Assembly: GCA_033807695.1 (NCBI GenBank)
Contig: CM066303.1
Location: 2,542,001-2,606,000, forward strand
Length of the DNA: 64,000 nucleotides
Reading direction: 5' to 3'
DNA from: Daedaleopsis sinensis
Taxonomy: Eukaryota; Basidiomycota; Agaricomycetes; Polyporales; Polyporaceae
Positions 1 through 13,407 of the stretch are shown one piece after another. Position 1 is the first letter of the stretch. The number at the start of each line of letters is the position of its first letter. A program made the position numbers and the translations under genes. The notes beneath the pieces are model-generated. The model saw only the letters and a program-made list of their open reading frames with translations, ran no database searches and was not told the DNA's origin.

Positions 1-385
1 AGCTCTTCAAATCGATGACGGCCAGCCGCAGACGAGCTACTTCGTTCCCCGGGCGACTCCAGGGAATCTGCCTGACGCTTGGGGTGGGCTTGATGGATGG
101 GTAGCGAACAGCATCATCGAAGTTCCGATGGTCTTCCCCGTGCAGCCGGGCGCGCACACGCTCAAGGTACGCCGAGCACTAATGGGGATATGATAGTCGA
201 TGCTGAACTCGAGGATGCGTCTAGGTGTGGATGATAGAGCCGACGGTCGTGGTGCAGAAGATTGTGATTGGTGCGTACGAGAGAGTCGCTAGGCTCTATT
301 CACTCTTCTCAATGGTCCACATCTTACAGACACCGGTGGCGTGCGGCCAAGCTACTTGGGTCCCCCAGAAAGCATGCGCGTGTAA
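1..385 (+). CDS. GH115 alpha-glucuronidase, 3' end only
   Basis: C-terminal 88 residues of a glycoside hydrolase family 115 enzyme; the rest lies left of the window. GH115 enzymes remove (4-O-methyl)glucuronic acid from xylan outside the cell. Exons are 1-166, 225-270 and 330-385, joined in phase (0, then 1) across introns of 58 and 59 nt. What identifies it is the C-terminal beta-sandwich signature: a WMIEPTVVVQKIVID stretch followed by TGGVRPSYLGPPES, which closes GH115 proteins, with the stop codon six bases after MRV. The preceding exon reads GGLDGWVANSIIEVP, also typical of this domain. Its presence fits a lignocellulose-degrading fungus. The assignment rests on motif recall, so the family is fairly sure but the enzyme's activity is not shown here. 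Confidence 0.85.
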
Positions 386-752
386 GATAGCGAACAATGT
401 GTATTGTAGCGTTTTTCTCATAGGATGTTCTATCGCTACTTCTCTTCCAATCTCCGGCTGTTCGGGCATAGCAGGAACAAACCGACAGTAGATTGCAGGC
501 TCGAAAACTTAGTAATAGAAGTCTAAGAAGAGGAAGCCTCAGGAGGCCAATGCGCGCCCCGTCAGATGGTCGGTAGACGCCAAGATCCGGTATCCCGAAC
601 CCTAAAAAAGGTAATTGTGGCGGAGGGAGGGCGGATCATGCACGCACAACGAGTCGTTCCCACAATTCAGCGACACACTCTTGACCTTTGACCACCATCT
701 ACTCGTCATCCTCTTATTTGCCGCGCGCACACAACTCGCTTGGTCAAACATC
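386..752. other. Intergenic, GH115 to CAR2
   Basis: Contains the presumed terminator of the GH115 gene and the promoter and 5' leader of the ornithine aminotransferase gene. No further gene, clear TATA box or repeat seen. Confidence 0.5.
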
Positions 753-3528
<2,776 letters not shown>

Positions 3529-5895
3529 GGCAACCGCCATGCTTACTTGCCGCGGCCCCTGTCACTTGTGCACCACGATCGTCTCAGCTTGAGGATATCC
3601 CTGGTGAAGTCGAGAGCGAGAAGGGTCACCAGGACACGCTTACGAATTGAGCGTTTCCGACGCACGCTTCTTGGGCATGGACATCCATCTGAGTTGCTGC
3701 ATCCTATCGCCCTTGCACACTATACTCACCGTTTCAGCGTACTGTATCATTAGCGTCGGCCCGTCTTACGACGGCCCTGTACTGAGTACATAAGTCCTGC
3801 TAGTGTATTAGGCTATGAAGGTCCGGACTTCGGGGAAACCCGATGCGCAGATCATCACGCTGAAGCAAGATGTTCAGCGCACACAACGAGGAGTTACCAT
3901 ACAGGTAAGTCCGCCATCGAGATGTGGAGACAGCTGGCCCACGCGGGGACCTTTCGTGTCCTCGTTTAGGCATTCCCGATCCCGAGTTGAGCCCTATTGC
4001 CCACGCACGCGGAAACCGAAAGGTGCGTGTGGGACGGATGGACTGTCGCGATGCTCCTGCGATTGGGAGTAGGATAACTGCGATCAAAGTGACGCTGATG
4101 TGGAAGTCCATGGCGACCAGGAAGAGGGTTAGGAGGGCTCGTCCGCATCCTGTTCGCAGGCCGTCGACTGCGACGGGCTCTTCAGCCTCTTGGCGGAACA
4201 GCACCATGAGCGTCGGCGTGTATCCCAGCGGGCGAGAGGCGGCGTCGACTCCGAGATTACGCTGGTCCACGTACATGGCTTTCCAGGAAGATCTCTCGAC
4301 ACACCTCGCTCCACGATCACGGCGCTCCGGTCCTGGTGTCGGATATTCTGTGTCGTGCTGGATGTTGGAGTGCGGCCATCGCACTATTGCCGCACACAGG
4401 AGGACAACATTAAGAGGCACGAATCCTCCCGGCGGGTCAAACGCGGCGCGCTCGTGCCGGCGGCTTTCAGATCCATGGGGTTGCACTGCTCGCGTACTGT
4501 TAACCCCCTCTGCGCCGGCGTAATGGGTGCTACGAGATGAGTCCTTGCTCGGAGTCGAGCTGGCGTCGCGTAACTTATCATCTTGGAAGAATCCGTCGGT
4601 CTGGAATTGCCACGAGCATCGACTGAGTTGTGTAGCTGAGCCATCGTACGATGCGCTGCCCTCTTTGACTTGACAGATGCACGCACTCGACGGAATGGTA
4701 TTTGTAAAACACTAGGAAGAAGCCCGTGTGTCAGAAGGGGAACGTATTGAGAGTAGCTCCGTCAGCCAAGTCACTGTCAGCTCACCGTATCTCGGCACAG
4801 CGGTAGTCGTACGATACGTTACCTGATGTACTTCTAGGTTGTCAAGATGCCGTCACTGTGTCTGCGGCCGAGTGTTGTGTGTCGCGAGTAGCAGGGCCAC
4901 CATATAGTGCGGTACTGTCGCCGGTAGGTGATATGAAGCACCGGGAAGGGCGGGGCGCGCGCAAGAGTGCAGATTTCAAGGGTCAACGGAAGAGCAACGG
5001 TGTCAAGATGGGAAGAGACTGTACTCGGGAATTGGACCCCGTACAGGTGGCAGGCGTTGGATAGAGTCCGGAGCAAATAAGGCAAGCGCGCTGGGGCTCC
5101 CACGTGTGGATCCGGGAAAACGCGGGTTAGCTTCACAGATTAGCATCATCTCATGATGGTCCACCCGCAACACGCCTCCGTCGCCGGGCACGCTTGCCTT
5201 TCATGACCTGCACTGACCCCGCGTCGCCGTTCGAACATAGCTCATGAGATGCGCGGCGCGTAATAGTGCTTCTTCTCCGGCGCATCACTTCTAACTCGAC
5301 CATCGAATGCGCTGACAATTTCTATGATCTCCGGCAGCGCAGGGCCAAGGTTTATGCTTTCGACGACGAGTCCGGAACGCTGGGTCCTCGTGCATCTACA
5401 AATTGCCCCAATTGACAACTATATGTTGTTAACAGGCAAGACCGCCCTTCCTTCACAGGTTCTCATATCAACAATCCAGAACCCGCTACCGGGCCCGAGT
5501 CGCGCCCGTCTAGCAATCATTACGGCCAATATATTTCGGGGGCGTGTTCTAGCTGTCCTAGGGACCTCACCGAGTCACACATCCGTACTCCATGCGTCAT
5601 GGATCTAGCAGGTCGAAGAGGGCGTTTCCTGGCCGAAATTCTTCGAGCCGCAGCTCGGACATGAAAGGCGCGGCCGGCCCTCCCGTGGACGGAAAAGGAT
5701 TAGTGCCAACCAACCCTTGCAGCCCGCCCTGCCTAGTGCCCTCGAATCTCTTTCGGGCCCTCGCAATCCTGTCATATCACTTATCCGTATTCGCCGTGTA
5801 CCGTATTGGTTGACCCCAGCCGCCGAAGATCCTGGGCTCCCCACCTCGCCCTTTGTTCATCTCGGTCTGCGTCAAAACTGACACAACAACTCACG
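3529..5895. other. 2.4 kb without a supported gene
   Basis: No conserved protein recognised on either strand. The minus strand at 3800-4486 stays open for 228 codons and includes hydrophobic stretches (one around LLTLFLVAMDFHISVTLIAVILLP), but it lacks a recognisable family, splice logic or promoter. It may be a decayed membrane-protein gene. The rest looks like ordinary spacer. Confidence 0.4.
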
Positions 5896-5904
5896 TATAT
5901 AAAG
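5896..5904 (+). promoter_or_regulatory. TATA box of the Zn2Cys6 gene
   Basis: TATATAAAG lies 106 nt upstream of the ATG at 6010 and is followed by a pyrimidine-rich leader, the usual layout of a strong fungal promoter. Confidence 0.6.
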
Positions 5905-6009
5905 GGATCTCGCTCAGAGCGTCCCAGCATCCCCAGTCTTCTAGTCCTTTGTTCTTTGTTCTACTTCTCTTCCTTTCATCGACTCCCTTTTCGCGGGGCA
6001 CATTTCGTC

Positions 6010-6444
6010 ATGAGCTCGAGCCAGGTACGTAAATCATCCGTACGGAATGTGTATTCCATCTCACCATACGATCGTACAGGTCCAGTATTCAGTCAGTGGG
6101 AACACTTCTGAGGGGGAACGCGAGGGTGCAAAGCCGAAGGTGCCTCGCAGGACGCCCATGGCGTGCCAGTTCTGCAGGGGTGAGTGTCTCCTCAGATTAC
6201 TGTGATCGTGGTCCTCGATCTAACGCACTCTTCCTCCGATCTGTCAACAGGCAGGAAGCTGAAGTGTGATGGCCGCCCGACATGCGCGAACTGCCAGCGC
6301 CGGGGCATTCCCTGCATCTACGTGCCTGTGTATGTGCTCTGTCCCGTGCCAGATACTCCACCTGCTGATCCTGCTTCCCTGCTCATCCAGCGCTGCTCAG
6401 GCTCAGGCGCAGAAGTAGGGGTCCCGTCTTGGTCCCGTCTGTGA
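6010..6444 (+). CDS. Small Zn(II)2Cys6 DNA-binding protein
   Basis: Exons 6010-6024, 6080-6179 and 6251-6444 join in phase to 102 residues. After a charged N-terminus the protein has a complete binuclear zinc cluster, ACQFCRGRKLKCDG then RPTCANCQRRGIPCIY, with spacing CX2CX6CX5CX2CX6C (about residues 36-62). This is the GAL4-type fungal DNA-binding domain, so a nuclear role is expected. There is no room for the usual dimerisation helix or fungal transcription-factor domain: only about 40 residues follow the cluster. A further intron beginning GTATGT at 6330 is possible and would change the tail; no convincing down-stream exon was found. It is either a genuinely minimal zinc-cluster protein, a type seen in basidiomycetes, or the 5' part of a gene whose 3' exons I could not see. 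Confidence 0.75.
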
Positions 6445-9284
6445 AGTCTCCCTGATGCGTCCCAAGCTGTCCGGTCCTGCCTCGGGCTTTCGTCAAGTCT
6501 GCGCTCTGTTCTCCGTATCTGATAGGTTCCCCTAATGGTCCCCTGGCTCTGTATTCTATAGTTTTGTGTTCTACACGTAATTTATCTTCGACTACGCGGT
6601 CGCAGTGCGCCCGACGACGTACGCAGGAGCGTGTCGCGACTTTCAGATTGGCTAAGCTCTGGGGCCCATACCTCATTCTCAGGTCACCCGCGACCACCCC
6701 TTTCGCGTTGGAGGTGCCACCGGGTTGCCGCTCATATGTGGATGCTTGCCGTACTTGGCTTCTATCGATCCCTCATGCCGATGCGTGAAGCTCGCGAACG
6801 AGAAGCGCTTCTCTTCTTCGCGCGCTTCGTTATCGCATACCTGGAGTGGGGCTTCATTCAGATTTGCGAGAAACGCGAAAATCACGATGTTCCGAGTCGA
6901 TGTCGACACGGTCATCATAGTAGAATGATCGTGTGGTTCTGTCATCTTGTGAGTTCTGAAACAGCAGTAAGCCCAATTCACCGCTTGCGGATGAGTTATT
7001 CGAAGCCATCCATTTTTCTGGAGACGTGTGCATGACCGCCATAGTACGTATCAGCCCCGTACACCTTCCAAAGATGTGGCCAAGCCCGCCGTTCCGGCAG
7101 CAATTGACACGGTGGTGACTCGTAGTATACATACATAGCTCCGCTGGGCTTTGGTGCACGGAGCCTTCTAAGTCCGGCCACAAGTGGACCTGTTAGTATT
7201 CTTGGTGAGCGGACTCGTACTACGGCATGAGAGAAGACCGTTAACTCTAACGCTGCGACGGCATAGAAGATTCTGGGATGCCGAGATGGGTGCTATTTTT
7301 TAGCATCGTCGACTCGTCTTTTAGCGATTCAAAAGGTGGTGAGCGGCCACCCGCGTGGCTTTTGACGTTTGACGGACACCCCACACCTTCCCGGATGCCC
7401 TCTGCTCGAGTCAGCCGACCGGTCATACCTCTTCTGCGAGCTTCATCCTCCTCTCCTGCACGCCGCGCGCTAGGGATCGCACGCCGGGCAACGCTGCTCT
7501 GTCAAGTACACATCGTCAGTCTAGGTTTGCCATGCCAAATCCCCGGAATCAGAACTCTACTTACTTGACCTTGTCTTCCGCGACGCAGTCTGCCGTAATG
7601 CAATCCATACCCCCTATCGACACGAGGCGACTGGCAGAGCGAGCCAGTGGCAGGTGGTCCGAGGCGATCCTTCACGCCTCCCACCCAGGCTGGAGCATCC
7701 CCATCTGGGACTGCAGAGGACCCTGAGCTTGCCTGCCGTCGTGGTCCGCTGCTCAGCGGCCGCAATCGCGTTGGGACTCGCGCTCAAGCTCCGTCCCCAA
7801 AGGAGGTTAGCCCGTATGTCGCACATCCTCCTCCCTCCCAAGGCTCGCTCTCGGGGCCAGTCCTGGCGTCCTCGTCCCCCCTAGGGCTGCGACGAAAATT
7901 CATTCATCACTGCTCGCCTCGGCGTATTACGACGGCTCGCTCTCCCTCTTCCCTTCTCCCGCTCCCCCCTGAGAAATAAAACGCGGAGAAGCCGCTGCCG
8001 GGAGAGGGGCACGCAGAGAGGCTGAGCAGTGCTCAGCTCGGCCGCTGCGGCCGCACGAGGGCGAAGCACCGCCCGAGCTGCTCACGAGAACGTGAAACGG
8101 TGCGAGGAGGCAGGAGGCTTCCCCCGCGGCGGGGTGCGCCAGCTGCCTAAACGGCTTATTAGATCATCGTTTCGTAGCACTAAGGCGCGTGCCCGCCCCA
8201 GCCCGGCGAGTCAGCTCCCATGGCCACCTGCGCCGGTCCGCATCCTATCTCGCACGTCAAACACTACTATGCGGGGTTCCCGACGGGTCGCGGGTACGCC
8301 CCAAAACGGTCGCGCGACGCGCTGTCCTCCCGCGACGGACGACCTGTCACGCTAGCGGCCGTCTCGCCCGCCCCGCGAGTCCGCGAGGTGCGCGGATACC
8401 GATCGCGAGGGCGTCCTGTATGCGCGAGGCCGTATGCGGGCCTGGAAACCCAATCTTTGCGTTATCATTGCGTACATGCGGAACACGCACCTGGCCTGGC
8501 CCTCTGCTGGGTGCTCTAATGAATGTCCACGCGGGCCGGGCAGCTTCTGCTGTGGCGTGTGGGGGCTTGCCGTCTGATGCCCAATGGGGTTGGCTGGCTG
8601 GAGCTTGAAGGAAGCTACTAGGGCTTGTGTTGCTGCTAGGGCTTCGCCTGCTGCTGCCGGAAGGGTGGTCGGTCGATGCTACTGCCAGATGGGCTAGAGT
8701 CACGGTGTGGATGCTTCACGGAGAGTGGTTGGTCGCCGCATCGGGAAGGAGCAGAGCTTCGCTCGTATGAGGGCTATGCTCGCAGCGCAGGCCTGCCCGT
8801 CCGTGCGGTGTGGTGCGAGGTGCCTTGATCTGGCAGTCGACGGAGTAATGACGGAACACCGCGAGTCTGACTGCGTATGGATCCTCGCGGCGTGGCGAGC
8901 GCACCGCGAACTCGGGCGGCCGGGAGCTGCGGTGGCGTCAAGCCTGACAATCCCCTTGCGCGTGTCGGGTTCGAATGTGTTAGTATTGAGATTGCAGCAT
9001 TCGGGAGTACAGCGGGACTGCAGCAATCGTCTCTGGACGTATGTGCGTGAGTAAGTTACAAATATAGTTAGCAATGAGAGGATCGTACACGTAATCGCTC
9101 GCGTTCGTCACTACTTCATGTTCTAAGGTACAGTCCAGCAGAAGTCCTGGTCAGTCCGTGAGAAAGACGAAGGAGGTGGTAGGAGGGTGTGAGTCCGGAC
9201 AGTCTAGAGAAACAAGGCAGCGCGCCTCGAAGTAGGCAACCTCCTGCAAATGTCTGGAGGTCAAGCGCGCACGAGGTTCAACGT
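6445..9284. other. 2.8 kb without a supported gene
   Basis: No conserved protein, RNA gene or repeat recognised on either strand. Open frames around 7500-8700 are GC-rich, overlap on both strands and show no domain or consistent intron structure. Confidence 0.4.
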
Positions 9285-12039
9285 TCAGCTCTCCCCCGTC
9301 AGCTCGTTGTCAGACCGCGCGGTATGGTAGGACGCCGTGCTCCGTGTCCCCCAGTACGGCGCGCTGCCGCTCACACTCGTCGCCGAGCCCGGTGTGACCT
9401 CGCCCACCTCACCCGCGGCCGCCGCGGCGAGGCCGTCGACGCACACGGTGAGCGACACGGCCGCGTCGAGCGAGTTCGCGCGGCTCGCGCTGCGGCTGTG
9501 CACCCCATCGGTGTTGCTGAGCGTGTTCGAGCGCGTCGACGTGCGCGATTTGCCCATGCTCGCGAGGCTCATGACTTCGTGTGAGCCCAGGCTCTCGATC
9601 GTCGGCATGCGGTGGATCGTACGCCCGAGCATGACGTGCGCGCCGCTGTCCGTGTAGCGGGCGGGGAAGTTATACCGCTCGTCCTCGTCCTCGTCCCCGT
9701 CTTCATCATCGTCTTCGTCTTCTTCATCTTCTTCGTCCTGGTGCCGGTGCCGGTGTTGGTCCTCGCGCGACTGCGCGCGGCCGTCCTGCGCGGACACGAC
9801 CGCCTCGTCCGTCTCACGCGCGACCTGCTCGACGAGCGCGCGGAAGTGTGCCGCGAAACTGTTCAGCTCGGAGTCCGGGATTGGGTCCCACGCGCTCGCG
9901 CCAGAGCCCGAAGCATGTCCAGGCGGCGTGAGGCCTGGGCTCGCGAGCGGCACGGCGGCATAGCCCAGCGCGCCGTGGTGCTCGCCGTCCTCCGTGGTGT
10001 CTTCTTCCGAGGAAGACGGCGACCATGCGCGCGCGACGGCCTCCTGGCGTGGGCCGGAGGACGACTTTAGAGACTGGGCCGAGACGATGCGACGCACGAC
10101 ATTGGATCCGGAAGGCGTCATATCGCCCGCCACGATACGCGAGCGGGAAGGGCGGAGGGTGTGCGCCTCGCTGTCGCTCGCGGTCCCCGGCCGCGCGCGT
10201 TCTCGCTGGCCCTGCGAGGCGTGCACGTCTGCGTCTGCCAGTGGGCTTGCGGTTGACACGGACACGGGAATGGTGGAGCTAGAGACGGTTGTCATTGGCC
10301 GAAAGCTGCGGGACGAGACGGTCGTGTGCCCTGAGGTCGACGGGAACGAGGCAGCGGAGTGGCGCAGGATCGACGAGTGTCTTCTGCGCGAGGGTCGTCG
10401 TGTGACCATGTACTTGTAGGACACGGCGTGGTAAGCGATCTGCACAACACCCGCCGTCAGTCGTCTAGAATGGGATTGCCTAACAAGCACATTGCTCACC
10501 AGGACTGCCGCAGTGATGAGCACGCGAACGATTGACCCTGCTAGCCAGAAGCCCCAGGCTGGCGAGCGGCTGCACTGCCCGCCGAGCCCCGTCCATACGA
10601 CGTCGATGTCCCAGTGACACCTGCCGTTGATAGAGTTGTCGCCGTTGGACGGGTCTTTCCACAGGATCACGAGCACAAGGTTGACGAGGGAAGGAGCGAG
10701 TAGACATAGGGATGAAGAATAGCGTAGGAATGCCTGTAGCAGAACGTGTTTCGATCGTGGCCTGTACCACCAGCCGAAGCGCGGCGCCGATACGGTGATG
10801 ATGAGTGAGACCAGGTTGCACGCGAGACACAGCGCCGTGCAGGAGCCCATCACGAGCGCGATGATTTGCCGTTCGCGGGAGGGGTGCAAGACGGCACCCA
10901 CATAGTAACGGGTGGTAGTGTAGGTTGCCCATCCGCCTAAGGGGAAAATTGGGGTTAATTCAGCGACGTGTTCCCAGTAAAGGTTCAAAGCGGTGTATGG
11001 GGTTATCTTGCGACGTTAAAACACACCCCGAGGGACTGGACTGGACGTAGGATCCATACGGGCATGACATCGGAGGAGCAATCAGAGAACCACAGCCCGA
11101 TTAGCGCCCCGGTATGTTGGCTGAAACGGGCAACGTGGTTACGAACCTGACTGCCGCATCGACCATCGACCGTCACATCTCGATCTCTTGTCCAGGAGGT
11201 TAACTCAGGGAGAGAACGAGATGGGGCAGTCGGGCGCAGTTGCCTCGCAACGGAACGGTGGTCCGGACCAGCGCAGACGCCGCCTCGAATGTGAACGCCC
11301 TTCCGAGTCGCGGAACGCTCTGAGTATTGCAGAGTTTGAGGCGGTTCGTGGCGATCTGCGCAGCCACACAATGCGCGCACCCCGTCGCGCATAAAGTCCG
11401 TGACATGCGACAACATCGAGATTTCGAAATACAGTTCGAGCTGCTGCAGCCCGCCATCACGAACGTCGACACGCTCGGCTAGTCTGGAGAGCGCGTGGGA
11501 TCACTTGCACAGAGGATGTGTATCCGACGATACGCGTCCCAGGCAATCTCGAGAGCTTGTCCCCAGACGACGCGAAGGACATGTAACATAGAACACCGAA
11601 AGGTTCAACTTCCAGCAGAGGAGTACTCACCGATGATAACCCACAACGTCCGTTGAACCCAGCGCAGCCTCTGCAACCGCTTCCTGACCATGCGCTCATG
11701 CAGCACCCTTCTCTCCCTCGGCGTGACCGGATCCCCCTCCAAGCTGAGCGCGAGCGCCCTGGCGGCCGGGTTGCTCGGGTGCGTCGGCTGTCGCGCGAGC
11801 AGGTCGAGGTAGACGGTGGACCCGGAGCTGCCGGGGTGTATGAGCGGCTCAGTCGGGTGCGAGTGTTCGGAGGTGGAGGTATGGAGGGTGACGGACGAGA
11901 CGGACGAGAGCTGGCGGTCGTGCGGTGCGCGCCGATTCGGGACCAAGCGGTGCGTGTGCGCGTGCGGCACTGCCGAGGGCGGCGGCGAGGACGGCTCCGC
12001 GCTGAAGATCGCATTGTGGAGGTACAATGCAGCGGCCAT
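9285..12039 (-). CDS. Multi-pass membrane protein with long Ser-rich, acidic tail
   Basis: Exons 12039-11631, 10936-10500 and 10439-9285 join in phase to 666 residues. The second intron (60 nt, GTGAGC to TGCAG with a CTGAC branch site) has no stop and could be read through. The N-terminal 135 residues are polar; RKRLQRLRWVQRTLWVIIGGW leads into a membrane region with four likely segments (about residues 130-285), then comes a cytosolic tail of nearly 380 residues rich in Ser and Arg. The tail contains a run of about 25 Asp/Glu residues. This is the layout of a lineage-specific basidiomycete membrane protein family whose function I do not know. Intron 1 is 694 nt, far longer than its neighbours. 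The start chosen is MAAALYLHN; an in-frame ATG 60 nt upstream is possible. Confidence 0.7.
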
Positions 12040-13407
12040 CCGGCCGACGAGGTCGAGGGCGGGCCAGTCGGGGGGCGGGCGAGAGCGTGCGTGGCACACG
12101 AGCGGGTCGACGGTGACGGTGAGACGACAAGAGGCTCAGGCAGGAGTTGGGAATTTGGAAGGTTGTGTCGTCAGCTAGAGCAAAGCCGCACGACCGCTAA
12201 CGCCGCAAGCGGAAATCGGGCCTATGCGAAAGCTAAAATGTCAGAACTGACGACACCGGTGGAGAGGCCCGCCGGCAAGGCGAGGAGTCCAGATACTTAT
12301 CCGTTCGGAGCTCGCGGTGGCCGACTCGGAGTCGGACGACGACGACGCTGTGCACTCAGCTCGTGATCGCTGGCCACCCGCGCTCACAGCGGCCGCCGCC
12401 GTGCGCGGACGACCGTATGAACCCTTGCCATATCGGGCCTGATGGCGGCGCAGTCAAGGCACCCAGAAGCACATATTTGGAAGGCGTCGTATAGCATCAA
12501 TGACGTCGCCAAGAATGATTCAGCACTGGTGGTGACTCCGGAGTATCTCAGTCGGGATGGGAGGAGAGAGCTGAGCTGAGCTGAGGACAACTGCGGGGAT
12601 CAAGTAGATACGTAGTAGTCGATTAGTTCCGTGCTAAATACGAGGCTATCCTTAGCCTCGTGTTTCAACTTGAACCGGGTGCTGATACTATCTTACTAGC
12701 CCGGCCTACTTAGAAGCTGCGAATCACAAAGCGCACCCACGTCGCTGGTACAACTCCTCGCAAACGCACTACAGAGATCCGCAACATCAATCGCAGCTCC
12801 CCACTTGGCACGCTCGGAGGCCAGGATGAGCCCGCATCTCCTGAGTTTAACTTTTCAAGTACACGGTTCAAGCTCAAGGTGAACACGCTCGGAGGATGTT
12901 GATGCTTCCATGGATACCAGGTGAACTCTCAACGACAAACAGACAGGGGTGGGCACGGTTCCATGGCGAAAGAACCAAGCACTGTGAGTATTGTCCCCGA
13001 TCGCGATCTCACCTACTCAACCCTCGACAGTACTAGTAACTGCATCTACAGCCTGTCCAACATAATTGATGGACCCATCGTTCGCAAGACTCAAGTGACG
13101 TAGTGCACAAACGACACCGACAAAAGCGGTGTTCCGCCCACAAGTCATTAACGTGGATGGCCTGTGGATGGCGATCGCTGGTAATCGCAGTACCTAGCAA
13201 TGGGCCCGGCGAAATTCCGGCCACCTCCATCGAGCGGGAACAGATAGGTGTATAGTGTGTCCCCAGAATAGATCGTACAGCACGCCGGCCATATACGTAC
13301 GTACAGGTATCCAATCGACATTCAGATGTGGGAGAGATACGGCGAATAAGAAGGGCGGAAGGGAAGCAGCTGCCAGCGGTGATCACGACTCGTGTCGCGC
13401 ATGTTGC
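12040..13407. other. Intergenic 1.4 kb
   Basis: Lies between the start of one minus-strand gene and the end of the next, so it should hold a promoter and a terminator. No other gene or repeat seen. Confidence 0.4.

Noticed and set aside
8029..8608. GC-rich plus-strand frames around 8.0-8.6 kb
   Set aside because: Several overlapping frames on both strands, no motif, no intron logic, no promoter; likely non-coding.
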